Source: Euphrasia confusa (taxonomy: Eukaryota > Streptophyta > Magnoliopsida > Lamiales > Orobanchaceae). Taken from it: a DNA stretch of 64,000 nucleotides. Positions 1 through 8,578 of the stretch are shown here, one piece after another. Location of the stretch: the NCBI GenBank assembly GCA_954870475.1, contig OX940952.1:17399297-17463296 (forward strand), read 5' to 3'. Below the pieces are notes generated by a model. It searched no databases, was not told the DNA's origin, and saw only the letters and a list, made by a program, of their open reading frames with translations. The translations under genes and the position numbers were made by a program. Every line of letters begins with the position of its first letter. Positions within the stretch are counted from its first letter, which is position 1.

Positions 1-625
1 ACTTGGTCATGTGGATGACACAAATTAGAGACCTTCGTACCATTTCTTGAAATGGATCGATTATCTACTCGGCTCCCTCATTTTATGAGAGATAGGGTCG
101 TTCGCATGGTGAATCACTGGTTAGAAACTTCGAGTTTCACTTATGATTCTCCGCGTCTTGATTTACCAGATCGAATGGATCAAGTAATTGGAAGTCAATT
201 ATAAATGTCTCTTGGTGTAGTAAACGTCCACACCACGTGGATTGCTATACTAACAGATTTAGATTAATTGATGTAGACATTTATAAGGAATTGTGAAGAA
301 TTGTGAAATCATCGTAAACGTCCACACCACGTGGCTTGCGGTGATGTAGCAGTTCCAAACAATTTACTTTAGTGTTGAGTAATGGTTTACACTTAGATAC
401 GCATTATTGTATTCTTCCCCACGAAGTTACGCTATGAGTGATGTATGACCGAAGCAAATCTAATTGCAAAATCGTTTGGGTGGGTAAACGTCCACACCAC
501 GTGGCTTGCCTTACCTGATGGGATTTTAGATGTAATTAGTAATTTAATGATATTATTTGAGGGAGATTATATCGGAATGGAATTGATTGTTTGTTTATAT
601 GTGCTTATAGGTTTAGAGAATAGCT
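1..625 (+). other. Element A: copia leader (5' end outside window)
   Basis: Non-coding leader upstream of the element A gag. It matches the second half of the complete leader of element C (about 10080-10707) nearly base for base, including the block around 60-160 with 'gagagatagggt' and 'gaatcactggtt'. The LTR and primer binding site of A lie left of the window. Three spaced copies of a 26-bp motif sit here and are listed separately. Any ORF readable here (445-660) is incidental. Confidence 0.85.
220..509 (+). repeat. Three-copy 26-bp leader motif of element A
   Basis: Copies at 220-245, 314-339 and 484-509 share the core CCACACCACGTGG. The core contains the palindromic G-box CACGTG and can also fold as RNA (CCAC, loop ACCAC, GTGG). 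Copy 1 has one change after the core. Spacing is irregular (68 and 144 bp between copies). The same triple occurs in the leaders of C and H, and as a variant in F. Confidence 0.85.
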
Positions 626-1417
626 ATGAATCCACTTTTTGTGATACTCAAGGAGAATAAACTCACTGGCCCTAATTATATTGATTGGAGGAGAAATTTG
701 GACATTGTCGTGACTGCAGAGGAGTACAAGTTTGTACTCTATGATGCATGCCCTGCTGAACCCACGGATGTCTCAACTGATGAGGAAAAGGCGGCATATA
801 GGAGGTGGACAAAGGCTGATGAAATGGCTAGGTGTTATATTTTGGCTTCAATGTCAAATGTACTCCAAACCCAACATGAGTCGATGGCCACCGCCGATGA
901 CATGCTGTTCAACCTCAAGGAGATGTTTGGACATCAAGATCGTGTGGCTAGGCAAGAAGCAATGAGAGTCCTCATGTCGACTACTCAGTCTGAAGGAACG
1001 CCCGTTGGGGAGCACGTTCTCAAGATGATGAGTTTGTTGAATGAGCTTGAGATCCTAGGAGCCTCGATTGATGCTGAGACGCAAGTCGACATCATACTCC
1101 AGTCTCTGACCCCTAGTTTTGAGCAGTTCCGCATGAGTTATAATATAGGTAAACTATCTTATACTCTTGCGCAACTCCTGACTGAACTGAAGGCGGCAGA
1201 GGGGATCTACAAGAAGGGAAAGTCTCAAGCGCTTGTAGCTACCAAGTCCAAGGGCTCGAAGCCTGTTGGAGGTAGGGGCAAGAAAAGGAAGCAAGCCTGG
1301 AAACCCAGTGGTGCCAAGAGGAATGGACCACGAGTAGGGACTGGCAAGCTAAGGGCAAATGCTTCCGATGCAATAAGTCTGGGCACTGGAAGTCTGAATG
1401 TCCTCTCAGAGGTATGA
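626..1417 (+). CDS. Element A Gag (capsid part), frameshifted before the zinc knuckle
   Basis: 263 codons starting MNPLFVILKEN at the same place as the C gag. The copia Gag core (UBN2/RVT-Gag type) is complete through SLTPSFEQFRMSYN and LTELKAAEG, followed by a Lys/Arg/Gly-rich linker. Gag would form the particle that packages element RNA. The CCHC knuckle KCFRCNKSGHWKSEC lies at about 1356-1400 but in another frame, so the ORF ends in unrelated residues. Identity to the C gag is high, while pol downstream is shredded. This contrast suggests that gag stayed under selection or decayed much later. Confidence 0.85.
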   Translation: MNPLFVILKENKLTGPNYIDWRRNLDIVVTAEEYKFVLYDACPAEPTDVSTDEEKAAYRRWTKADEMARCYILASMSNVLQTQHESMATADDMLFNLKEMFGHQDRVARQEAMRVLMSTTQSEGTPVGEHVLKMMSLLNELEILGASIDAETQVDIILQSLTPSFEQFRMSYNIGKLSYTLAQLLTELKAAEGIYKKGKSQALVATKSKGSKPVGGRGKKRKQAWKPSGAKRNGPRVGTGKLRANASDAISLGTGSLNVLSEV

Positions 1418-3911
1418 ATTTTTCTTTAGCCATAAAAACATAGTCAGCGGTTTTATCTACCAGAATTCTGGTGTGTAGATATGGAACCACTGACGGTATG
1501 TGCATTTTTAATGCAGGGGTTCCAGAAAACCCGGCGGCTTAGAGAAGAAGAGTTCAAGTCTACATGGGCAAAGCTGTAGAGGAGGCAGCTGTTGCAGTGA
1601 AAGACATTTATCTATGAGTAGTTATAGGATTTCATTTCAAGATTATTGCTTTATGTACCCCTTATTTTAGAAAGAACTTTGTTCTGGTTTTCTATTATTA
1701 ATGAATGGATATTTTATTTTTTTAATCATTTGATGATTTTGATAAGAAATAATGATATTATCTATTCTGGTACATTAGATAACAATATATGAATGATGAA
1801 ACCTAAGTCTACCACGATGCAACAAACCGTTCTATAACTTGTTTTACTTATTGAATGTATTTCTTTATTGAATCATTATACTTGTGGATTCTTATGCTCA
1901 GTAGTATTTATTCAAATGAGATTTAAAGGTCGAAATTGATTTGATCAATTATAGTTGAAGGAATGGACCTTCCGACCTAAGAATTAAATTTGGAAGATAA
2001 TACAACTAAGCAAAACCTTTATGCATAAAGGATAGAATCCAGACAAGTATTGAATTGATTAAATACTGATATATGCAGACGTATGTAAAATTAGGAAGGT
2101 GCAAGTAATTTTTTAAGAATACTTAAAGATGGATTAGAGTACTTGATGTGCCATAAAAAGCAAAGTGTTTTGACGAGTCAAAGGACACAAAGCTATTATG
2201 GGGAACCTTCAAAGTATATCCATTAGAAGCCTGCGATTTGATCGCGGAGGCGAGTACCTATCTAAGTAACACATAGCATAATCAGAGAATGGGATTGGAT
2301 CCCAAATGACTGCACCATACACTCGAAGTGTAGAAATGGTGTGTCAGTAATAAGAAATGGAATTCTAATAAGTAAAAGGATAAGTTATTCGGAACTACCT
2401 ATGTTCTATGGATATTTCTAGAAAAACAACGGCACATTCAAATGTGGTTGTAGGATATCCTAGAAGAAAAAAGATTGTGTGTTCAATAGTACTATGAACC
2501 AGAAGGACGTTATCGCCCGGTTCTTAGAGAAGACTATTAGATGAACCACAAAGCCCGAAGTGACGTAATACTTTGAAATGAGAGAGAGAAAAAGACTGGG
2601 AACTAGCTAAACCGAGTAGTGTTACACCACTAACTGCACCTACTGTTATTACTGTTTATACACCGGAACGCCATTGTAGTGGGAGGTTGTTGACAACCAA
2701 AGATGTTCATAAGACTAGAAGAGTTTTGAACTCTGGATCTGGTAAACATGAAATCGATCCCTAGATCTACATAGAGGCAGTACTAGTTGTAAATGTGTCT
2801 TCTTAGAGAGCAATAAGGATTATTGCTAAGAGATAAGATCATTTAGAGTACGAGCTTAATTAATCCATTTATGGATTGAAACAAAGCTGTGAATCGTGGA
2901 ACTTGCGAATTGATGAGATAGTCCATTTGATGGATTCATCAAAAGGCATAGACGAGAAAGGTGTATTAGAAAACGTAATAGAAACAGAGTGGTGTTTCTC
3001 GGAATTTTATGTAGATGGTATTTTATCATTGGCAACAATGTAAAGATATTATCAGACATAAAATAACAGTTGTCTAAATAAATCGAGATATAAGATTGAG
3101 TAGAAGTTAGAACATGTTCTTGAGGTCTTTGATCTCAAGATAAGAACATTGTACTTCTCCTAGACATCTTATGCGATTATGGTTCGTTTTAAACATGCAG
3201 AATTCCGAGAGTGGTCGTTGCCTTTCAGACACGGAATGCATCTATCTAAAGATATGAGTTTTTGAACACTTAAAGGAGATAGACGCAGAGAAAGCAGTTT
3301 CCTACACTTTGAGTGTGGAAAGCTCAATAAATGTAGTGTTGAAAAACGAGAACCTGATATCAACTATGCGGTTTGCGTAGTGGAAGGATATCAAAAGTAA
3401 TCTTATCAAAAGATATTCGGATGCTGTAAAAGTACTTTCGAAGTACTGGATTACGGAGCAACAAGAATTCTTCTTGGATTATATTTTCTCAGATCTCAAA
3501 TCAGATTAGGACCATGTAAGTCGATATCAGGCTATGTGTTCACTTTTGAAAGAGGTGGAACCTTAAGATGAGAGAGTGATAAGCATAATGCTTCTCGGAC
3601 TCTGTCATAACCGAATAGCAGCCTCAGAGGCAGCGGAAATTTTGGTTGGGCGCCAAGAACCTCTGGACTTGAATATGATTCTTAGTTCACCAAAGTGGAA
3701 GAAGTCATAAGTCCAAAGTGAAGATAACACATAGAGCGCAAGTACCACCTGATACGAGTCATCGTCTAGTAAGACGACGCTGTAGTCACCAAGATAACTT
3801 CAGAACGGCAACCTAGATTGCTCATTCACATGGTACTTCTTGGAAGTACAGTTTAAGCACGTGATGGGTATCGGAGTCGGGAGTTTGGAAGAAATGACTA
3901 GACCTTAGTAT
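1418..3911 (+). pseudogene. Element A decayed pol
   Basis: About 2.5 kb (against about 3.5 kb in the intact pol of H) that aligns piecewise to protease, integrase, RT and RNase H DNA of copia, with many small deletions, frameshifts and stops. Recognisable blocks are the protease region near 1440-1620, integrase near 2160-2470, RT near 2860-3060 and RNase H near 3490-3850. The same decayed layout is seen in C and, on the other strand, in F. No pol protein can be made. Confidence 0.85.
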
Positions 3912-3922
3912 AAGTGGGAGAT
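3912..3922 (+). other. Element A polypurine tract, directly followed by foreign sequence
   Basis: AAGTGGGAGAT is the plus-strand primer (PPT) found immediately before the 3' LTR of C (13871-13881) and, inverted, of F and H. In A the next base should begin an LTR (TGTTGG). Instead an inverted gag-protease segment starts within about 5 bp, so the 3' LTR is missing exactly from its first base. Confidence 0.8.
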
Positions 3923-3926
3923 GAGC

Positions 3927-4305
3927 ATTTCCCTTGACTATTCTTTCCTTTCCAAGTCTTTGGGTTTCCTGGTACCCCTGCATTTAAAATGCACACATAC
4001 CGTCAGTGGTTCCATATCTACTCACCAGGTTTCTGGTAGGTAATACCACTGACTATGTTTTAATGACTAAAGAAAGAATATCATACCTTCTTGGGGAGAA
4101 AATATAGACTTCCAGTACCCAGTCTGTTTCCTTTGAGAATGATTGCCTAAAGGGTTTTTCATCCCACCTTGTGGTCCAAGTATTTTAGGACCACAAGGCT
4201 TCTTTGCTTGCTTCTCTATTTCCCGGTCAATGCCCTTAGGTTCGAAACCTTTGGCCTTGGCTATAAGAGCTTGCAATTGTCTTAACTCATCCAAAAGGTC
4301 CAAAA
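3927..4305 (-). pseudogene. Inverted copia gag-protease fragment
   Basis: Reads on the minus strand from the gag linker (about 4305-4190) through a degenerate knuckle (about 4160-4090) to the start of protease (near 3960). It matches the same stretch of F (56300-56680) and I (22560-22840). Short stretches such as LLDELRQLQALIAKAKGFEP are still readable at the gag end. Both ends are joined to forward pol DNA of the element A type. Confidence 0.75.
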
Positions 4306-4391
4306 GATTGTGTGTTCAATAGTTCTATGAACCAGAAGGACGTTATTGCCCGGTTCTTAGAGGAAGACTATTAGATGAACCACAAAGTCCA
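4306..4391 (+). pseudogene. Second forward copia pol fragment
   Basis: About 85 bp that repeats 2473-2560 of element A with few changes (both contain 'gaaccagaaggacgtta'). It covers the linker between integrase and RT. It returns to the forward strand after the inverted piece, so 3912-4391 is a forward/inverted/forward patchwork. Confidence 0.75.
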
Positions 4392-4722
4392 ACAGTTATT
4401 TCATGGTTTAATAGGTGAGAAAATGCTGATTTTCTCACCACAATATTCAGCTACGAAAATCACACAAAAGAGAGATAAAAGAGTTCTTGGAGAACCACTT
4501 CAATTAATCAAGCAAGCAAGTTCATTTTCCGGGTTCGTGTGCAACACGTAGAGGCCGGGCCATTTGTGCGGCTTCAACATCCGGGCGATCCAAAGGCGTG
4601 ACGAGGTCATTCCAAAGGTGAACATTTTGAGGCTGATCCATTTGAGGTGGTTCAATCGACTCAACACCACCTCATCGACATCAACGAATCACTTCATCAC
4701 CAAATGTAAGATCTCGTTGATA

Positions 4723-4814
<92 letters not shown>

Positions 4815-4928
4815 TATGTGTGTCTATACATATTTGTGTGCACTAAGATCATGGCATAGTAGATCTATCGCTTTACACGCTTCCGCACACAAGGTATATC
4901 GATCAGATCGGTATACCGATACCATCCA
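4392..4928 (+). mobile_element. Element B 5' LTR (left edge uncertain)
   Basis: The right edge is set by the primer binding site at 4930: the LTR would end ..CATCCA. The left edge is placed where similarity to copia pol stops (about 4391). No matching 3' LTR is in the window, because B is cut off at 17354, so the edge and target duplication cannot be checked. It holds a TC/TA microsatellite. Far shorter than the 1.5-1.7 kb LTRs of C, F and H, so B is a different family. Confidence 0.55.
4723..4810. repeat. Compound (TC)n(TA)n microsatellite
   Basis: About 10 TC units (4723-4742) run into about 34 TA units (4743-4810). It lies inside the element B LTR. The ORF readable through it is only the dinucleotide repeat in translation. 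Confidence 0.95.
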
Positions 4929-4929
4929 T

Positions 4930-4941
4930 TGGTATTAGAGC
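4930..4941 (+). other. Element B primer binding site (initiator tRNA-Met)
   Basis: TGGTATTAGAGC matches the 3' end of plant initiator tRNA-Met with one change from the form used by C, D, E, F, G and H (TGGTATCAGAGC). It lies one base after the presumed LTR end and primes minus-strand DNA synthesis. Confidence 0.75.
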
Positions 4942-6454
4942 CTAGGGCCCGTGCACACTTTTGTGTTGGACACAATATGTTTAAAATCAACATAATTGAC
5001 TTAATTGTTTTATGAGATTATGTGATTAGATATAAGGCCGGCCACCGTTAGTGGTCGGGTGAAAGAAATTGTCGTTTTTTACGTACGATTGACCATAGTT
5101 TTGGAGGACTGCGTCCTTTGGAATCTTTTGTAATAGATAGGTTTTTTCTATTCAAAAATGTATTGTTCAATGTGTAAGCAATGGATTGAATCCATGGATC
5201 GACATTGGATATCGGCTCTCCGCCGAAAACGAGAAGAAACGAAGCAAAACGAAGCGAAACGGGCAAAAACCGGGCTGCTGGAGCAAAACGGCGGGCGCCG
5301 TTTGTGCTCCGGCGGTCGCCGATTGGATTCGGCGGGCGCCGTTTTGGAAACGGCGACCGCAGAAAGGCTTTTTTTTGGTCAGCCAGGTTTTGTACCCTTT
5401 TGGCGGGCGCCGTTTTGGAAACAGCGACCGCCAGTGGTGTTCGGCGACCGCCGTTTGTCAAACGGGGGGCACCGTTCGTGGGTTTTTGGGTACGGAATAG
5501 GTTTGACCAAAATCGGCGGGCGCGGAACTGAAACGGCGGGCGCGGACCAGTCCAGAAGATGTTCAAGGCCTGTTTTGTTGTTTTAATCTTTTCTTTTGAG
5601 AGTTGTGAGGTTCTAGGGGCCTTTCGATTACGTATTTAATTGCTTTGCTAGTTATAGGATGTTTTATGTTATAAATGTTCAACTTACATATAAACACCTA
5701 TGCATGCAAGTTCCCAAAATAATGAGTATAATGTCTTGTCCAAAACATCACACTCATGAAGCCCTCGATCATAAGTTGGTAGGTCCGCCTCAGCGGGGTA
5801 CTACTTGTTATCTTGGGATAAGTGAGAGTAAGGGTTAGACTTTTACACGTGAGTTTGGTTTTCTCATCGATAGATCCACTGCAGGCGTGGCTATCGAAAC
5901 ATGAGATGAGAATGGAACTCTCATCGACCGAGAGTGACATTAGATGTCATTGACATGGGATGTCTACCTATCTTGGACTTCTTAAGTGCGGACTCAGTCG
6001 GCTTAAGAATTCGCAATATGAGGGTCTTGGGATCGTTTTGTTCTAATTTATTAAAATTTCAAAAACAAATGCCTAATTTGTCTTTCATTTGATTAATTAT
6101 AAAGTTAGGATTATTTACACCTCGGGGAGTGATTTAATCCAAAACACTTAAGTTTATCAATGACACAAATTGGAGACTTTCGAGCCATTGGATGACGTGA
6201 ATCGATTGTCTGGTTGGCTCCCTCATTTTAATGAGAGATAGGGCTTAAATTGCATGATAAGATCGCTGGTTAGAAAACCTCGAGTTTTCACTTACGATTT
6301 ATCACGTTTTTGACATTGAAATAATTGGGAACGACGATATTGGATATCGAATGAACAAAATGGAACAAATAAAGTAGTTTTGCTAGACAAAATTATTTGT
6401 TTAAAGTTTTGTGGATGTTTACTTACTTAGTTTATCTTTCTTCTGTTGTATAAT
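4942..6454 (+). other. Element B leader (1.5 kb, non-coding)
   Basis: Leader between primer site and gag. Notable parts are a GC-rich array (5284-5550, separate entry) and a block at about 6110-6310 that recurs in the leaders of A, C, F and H. That block contains 'cggggagtg', 'ggctccctcatttt', 'gagagataggg' and 'ctggttagaaa'. ORFs readable at 5048-5586 on both strands are by-products of GC-rich inverted repeats. Confidence 0.75.
5284..5550. repeat. GC-rich array of GGCGGGCGCC and GGCGACCGCC units
   Basis: GGCGGGCGCC (or GGCGGGCGC) occurs at about 5290, 5330, 5402, 5515 and 5535. It alternates with GGCGACCGC or GGCGGTCGCC (about 5311, 5352, 5424, 5442), with GTTTTGGAAAC linkers between two pairs. 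The units are self-complementary or complementary to each other, so the RNA leader could fold strongly. The surrounding DNA is AT-rich. The same core recurs in repeat J (21291-21515). Confidence 0.8.
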
Positions 6455-6834
6455 ATGTCTGTCTCAACTCAATTCAAGTTCAGCTCTATCTTGGATAGAG
6501 AAAAGTTGAACAACACCAATTTCCTTGATTGGCAACGTAACTTGAGCATAGTCCTCAAATACGAAGAAAAGGAAACTGTGTTGGACAAACCCCTTACCGT
6601 GCTTCCCGCTGATGGGGGCACGGATGTGCCAAAAACATCATATGCCCTTGCTAAGAAAGCCTCGAATGAGGTGACATGTTTGATGTTGGCATCCATGGTA
6701 CCCGAGTTGCAAAAACAATTCGAGTTCATGGAAGCCTATGACATCATAGAAGAGCTCAAGAGCATGTTCGGGGAACAGGCTAGGATTGAGCGCTTCGGTG
6801 TCACCCGGGCTATAGCAACAGCTAGGCTGGAAAT
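6455..6834 (+). pseudogene. Element B Gag, N-terminal part, interrupted by element C
   Basis: About 126 codons of copia Gag starting MSVSTQFKFSSIL, with the diagnostic FLDWQRNLSIVL and MLASMVPELQKQFE. It stops at the C insertion (after codon 125, GAA at 6830-6832). The same reading frame resumes at 15612 once one target copy (GAAAT/GAAAA) is discounted. The ATG at 6455 matches the usual start, two to three residues before the conserved block; an in-frame ATG at 6446 is also possible. Confidence 0.88.
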
Positions 6835-7757
6835 TGTTGGAGTTGTGTACTTAATGTCTAGATTTAAGTATCGATAAACTCCCGGTCATAGCATTTAATC
6901 TATTAAATTAATAAACAATTATTTGCATTTAATTATTATTAATTAAATTATGCAAATCATAGTCCTGGATTTTATACGTTGTAGTTAGTATGGTGTGTAT
7001 GGACACACAGAAGATCATACTATCGGTTACTCGTATTTAATCAAACAGTTGCTCACGACCTAGATGGACACGGACCAATCCATCGGTATAGTTGTTGTGT
7101 GAGAGAGAAAATAATTTATCTTAATTATTTTATCACACTTGTACACTTGGTGTATTCGGCGGATCGCTTGAGATTTATCAATTAGGATTGCCTTTGATAA
7201 TTGATTTAAATCTCAGAGTATTTTATTCTTAATCCCCGATACTATTGCGGGTGTGTATATTTAATATAAGAGACTTTGATTTTCAAAAGGAATTAACCGA
7301 TTTAATTATTGGGTTAATTACCGGTAAAATTGGGTCGCTATATTTTATATATGACATGCCGTGAATATTTGACGGGAAAGTGTATCCCGGAAGGGTTGAT
7401 AATATCCCCGAGATGAGTTCATAAGGAATTATTGTGTAAACCTCATGAGTGGATTTGTTCCGCACAATAATTAAGGTTGAATGGTACTATTCTCGGATAT
7501 AAGAGATGAATAAATTAATTAGCAATAAATTAATTTTATTCATGGATATTTAAATCTTAAATACACGGAATAAATAATAATACCGGAGAAATATTATTTG
7601 ATATAATATGGTTTAATATTGGGAGTGCAATTAATTTATATAGTGGAAAATAACTTAATTAATATTGATAAGGATTAATAGAATTGGGCTTGGGCTCAAT
7701 TTAATCATCAATATTGGAAGCCCAATATTCCACCTCCTTTTGATCCCCTACGTAGCC

Positions 7758-7765
7758 TATAAAAG
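7758..7765 (+). promoter_or_regulatory. LTR TATA box (element C 5' LTR)
   Basis: TATAAAAG within CCTATAAAAGCACTACATGG. This block is conserved in all LTRs of this type: 14805-14812 (C 3' LTR), 19617-19624 (D), and inverted at 32813-32820 and 60022-60029 (F) and 35627-35634 and 42857-42864 (H). It is the likely core promoter for genomic RNA. Confidence 0.8.
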
Positions 7766-8069
7766 CACTACATGGCCTTCATAATTTACACACAACCATA
7801 AGTCTTGAGAGTTGAAGGAGATCCATAGGAGTTATATAGATCGTCGCCCACACGACGTTCGGACAAGGTGCAAGGAATACGTAGGAAGATTCGAAGGTCT
7901 TCAACGCGTTTAATTCGTTTCTCCGCACAACGAATCGAGGTACAAAATCATAAACCCCTTCTATGATTTTATGTGAATTATTAATAGTAATATATACATG
8001 AACATACGATCCGGGACGATCGAGGCCTAGATACGGGGATCGTTGGATCTCCGTGGGGATCGAATGAGG

Positions 8070-8398
8070 GGCGGTCGAACCCTAGGGTTTCGACCGCCGG
8101 TGTGCCACGCAAGGAAGCCCCGGCTGGACGCCGGGGCATGCGATCGACCTAGGGTCGATCGCTGGGGATGCCACGGGCTGGTGCCGTGGCGGATCCCCGC
8201 CGCCTCGACGGCGGCGTGCGCGAGAAGGCGCCTCGGCTGGGCCGAGGCGGGCGATCGATCGCCGGGGGAAAACCGCGGCTGGAGCCGCGGTAGGTCAGCC
8301 GGGCTGACCGCCCCTCTTGGCGGTGGCGGTGAGTCGCCAGACTCACCGCCGGGGGCTGCCCCATGCAGCCCCATGCGATCGCCATGCACGACGATCGC
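8070..8398 (+). other. Run of about twelve adjacent GC-rich hairpins in the LTR
   Basis: Stems found by eye: 8071-8079/8089-8097, 8117-8123/8131-8137, 8140-8149/8153-8162, 8170-8176/8184-8190 (extended by 8164-8169/8193-8198), 8199-8204/8210-8215, 8229-8236/8242-8249, 8250-8263 (palindrome), 8273-8279/8284-8290, 8293-8299/8303-8309, 8325-8334/8341-8350, 8352-8359/8365-8372 and 8375-8381/8392-8398. Stems differ in sequence, yet several loops contain CTGG. The same arrangement is in the 3' LTR (about 15117-15445) and, with different stems, in F and H. Confidence 0.85.
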
Positions 8399-8566
8399 GA
8401 GCCCCGGCGGGGGCATGGCTAGGGTTTAGCCGCGGGTTCGCCCGTGGCGACGCCTTGGTCGTGCTCCGGCTCGTTCGGTGTTCGTGATTGGTTTCCGGCG
8501 ATAGGATTTCGGTCGGGCTATTATCTTCCGCAATTTTAATGGCCCGGGATATCGATTTCCAGCAAT

Positions 8567-8578
8567 TGGTATCAGAGC
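8567..8578 (+). other. Element C primer binding site
   Basis: TGGTATCAGAGC, complementary to the 3' end of initiator tRNA-Met, two bases after the 5' LTR. Confidence 0.92.

Larger units (their letters stand above)
6835..8564 (+). repeat. Element C 5' LTR
   Basis: 1730 bp, TGTTGG...CCAGCA. The first 900 bp is AT-rich U3, with a TATA box at 7758. The last part is very GC-rich and carries the hairpin run listed separately. If transcription starts about 30 bp after the TATA box, the hairpins belong to R/U5 and are present in the RNA. Confidence 0.95.

Noticed and set aside
220..590. Regularly spaced 26-bp repeats resembling a CRISPR array
   Set aside because: Only three copies with unequal spacers that are conserved between elements, inside a plant retrotransposon leader; no cas genes.
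4564..4938. ORF of 124 codons with a long (IY)n stretch
   Set aside because: It is the translated (TA)n microsatellite.
5048..5586. Several overlapping ORFs of 104-172 codons on both strands
   Set aside because: Same GC-rich array read in different frames. No start context, no domain, and it sits in the B leader.
8027..8429. Overlapping ORFs of 128-129 codons on both strands in the C LTR, with equivalents at 15074-15476, 32156-32587, 35024-35445, 42254-42663 and 59235-59796
   Set aside because: They lie in GC-rich palindromic LTR DNA with few stop codons, on both strands at once, and encode Pro/Arg/Gly-rich sequence without any domain. They are explained by the hairpin run.
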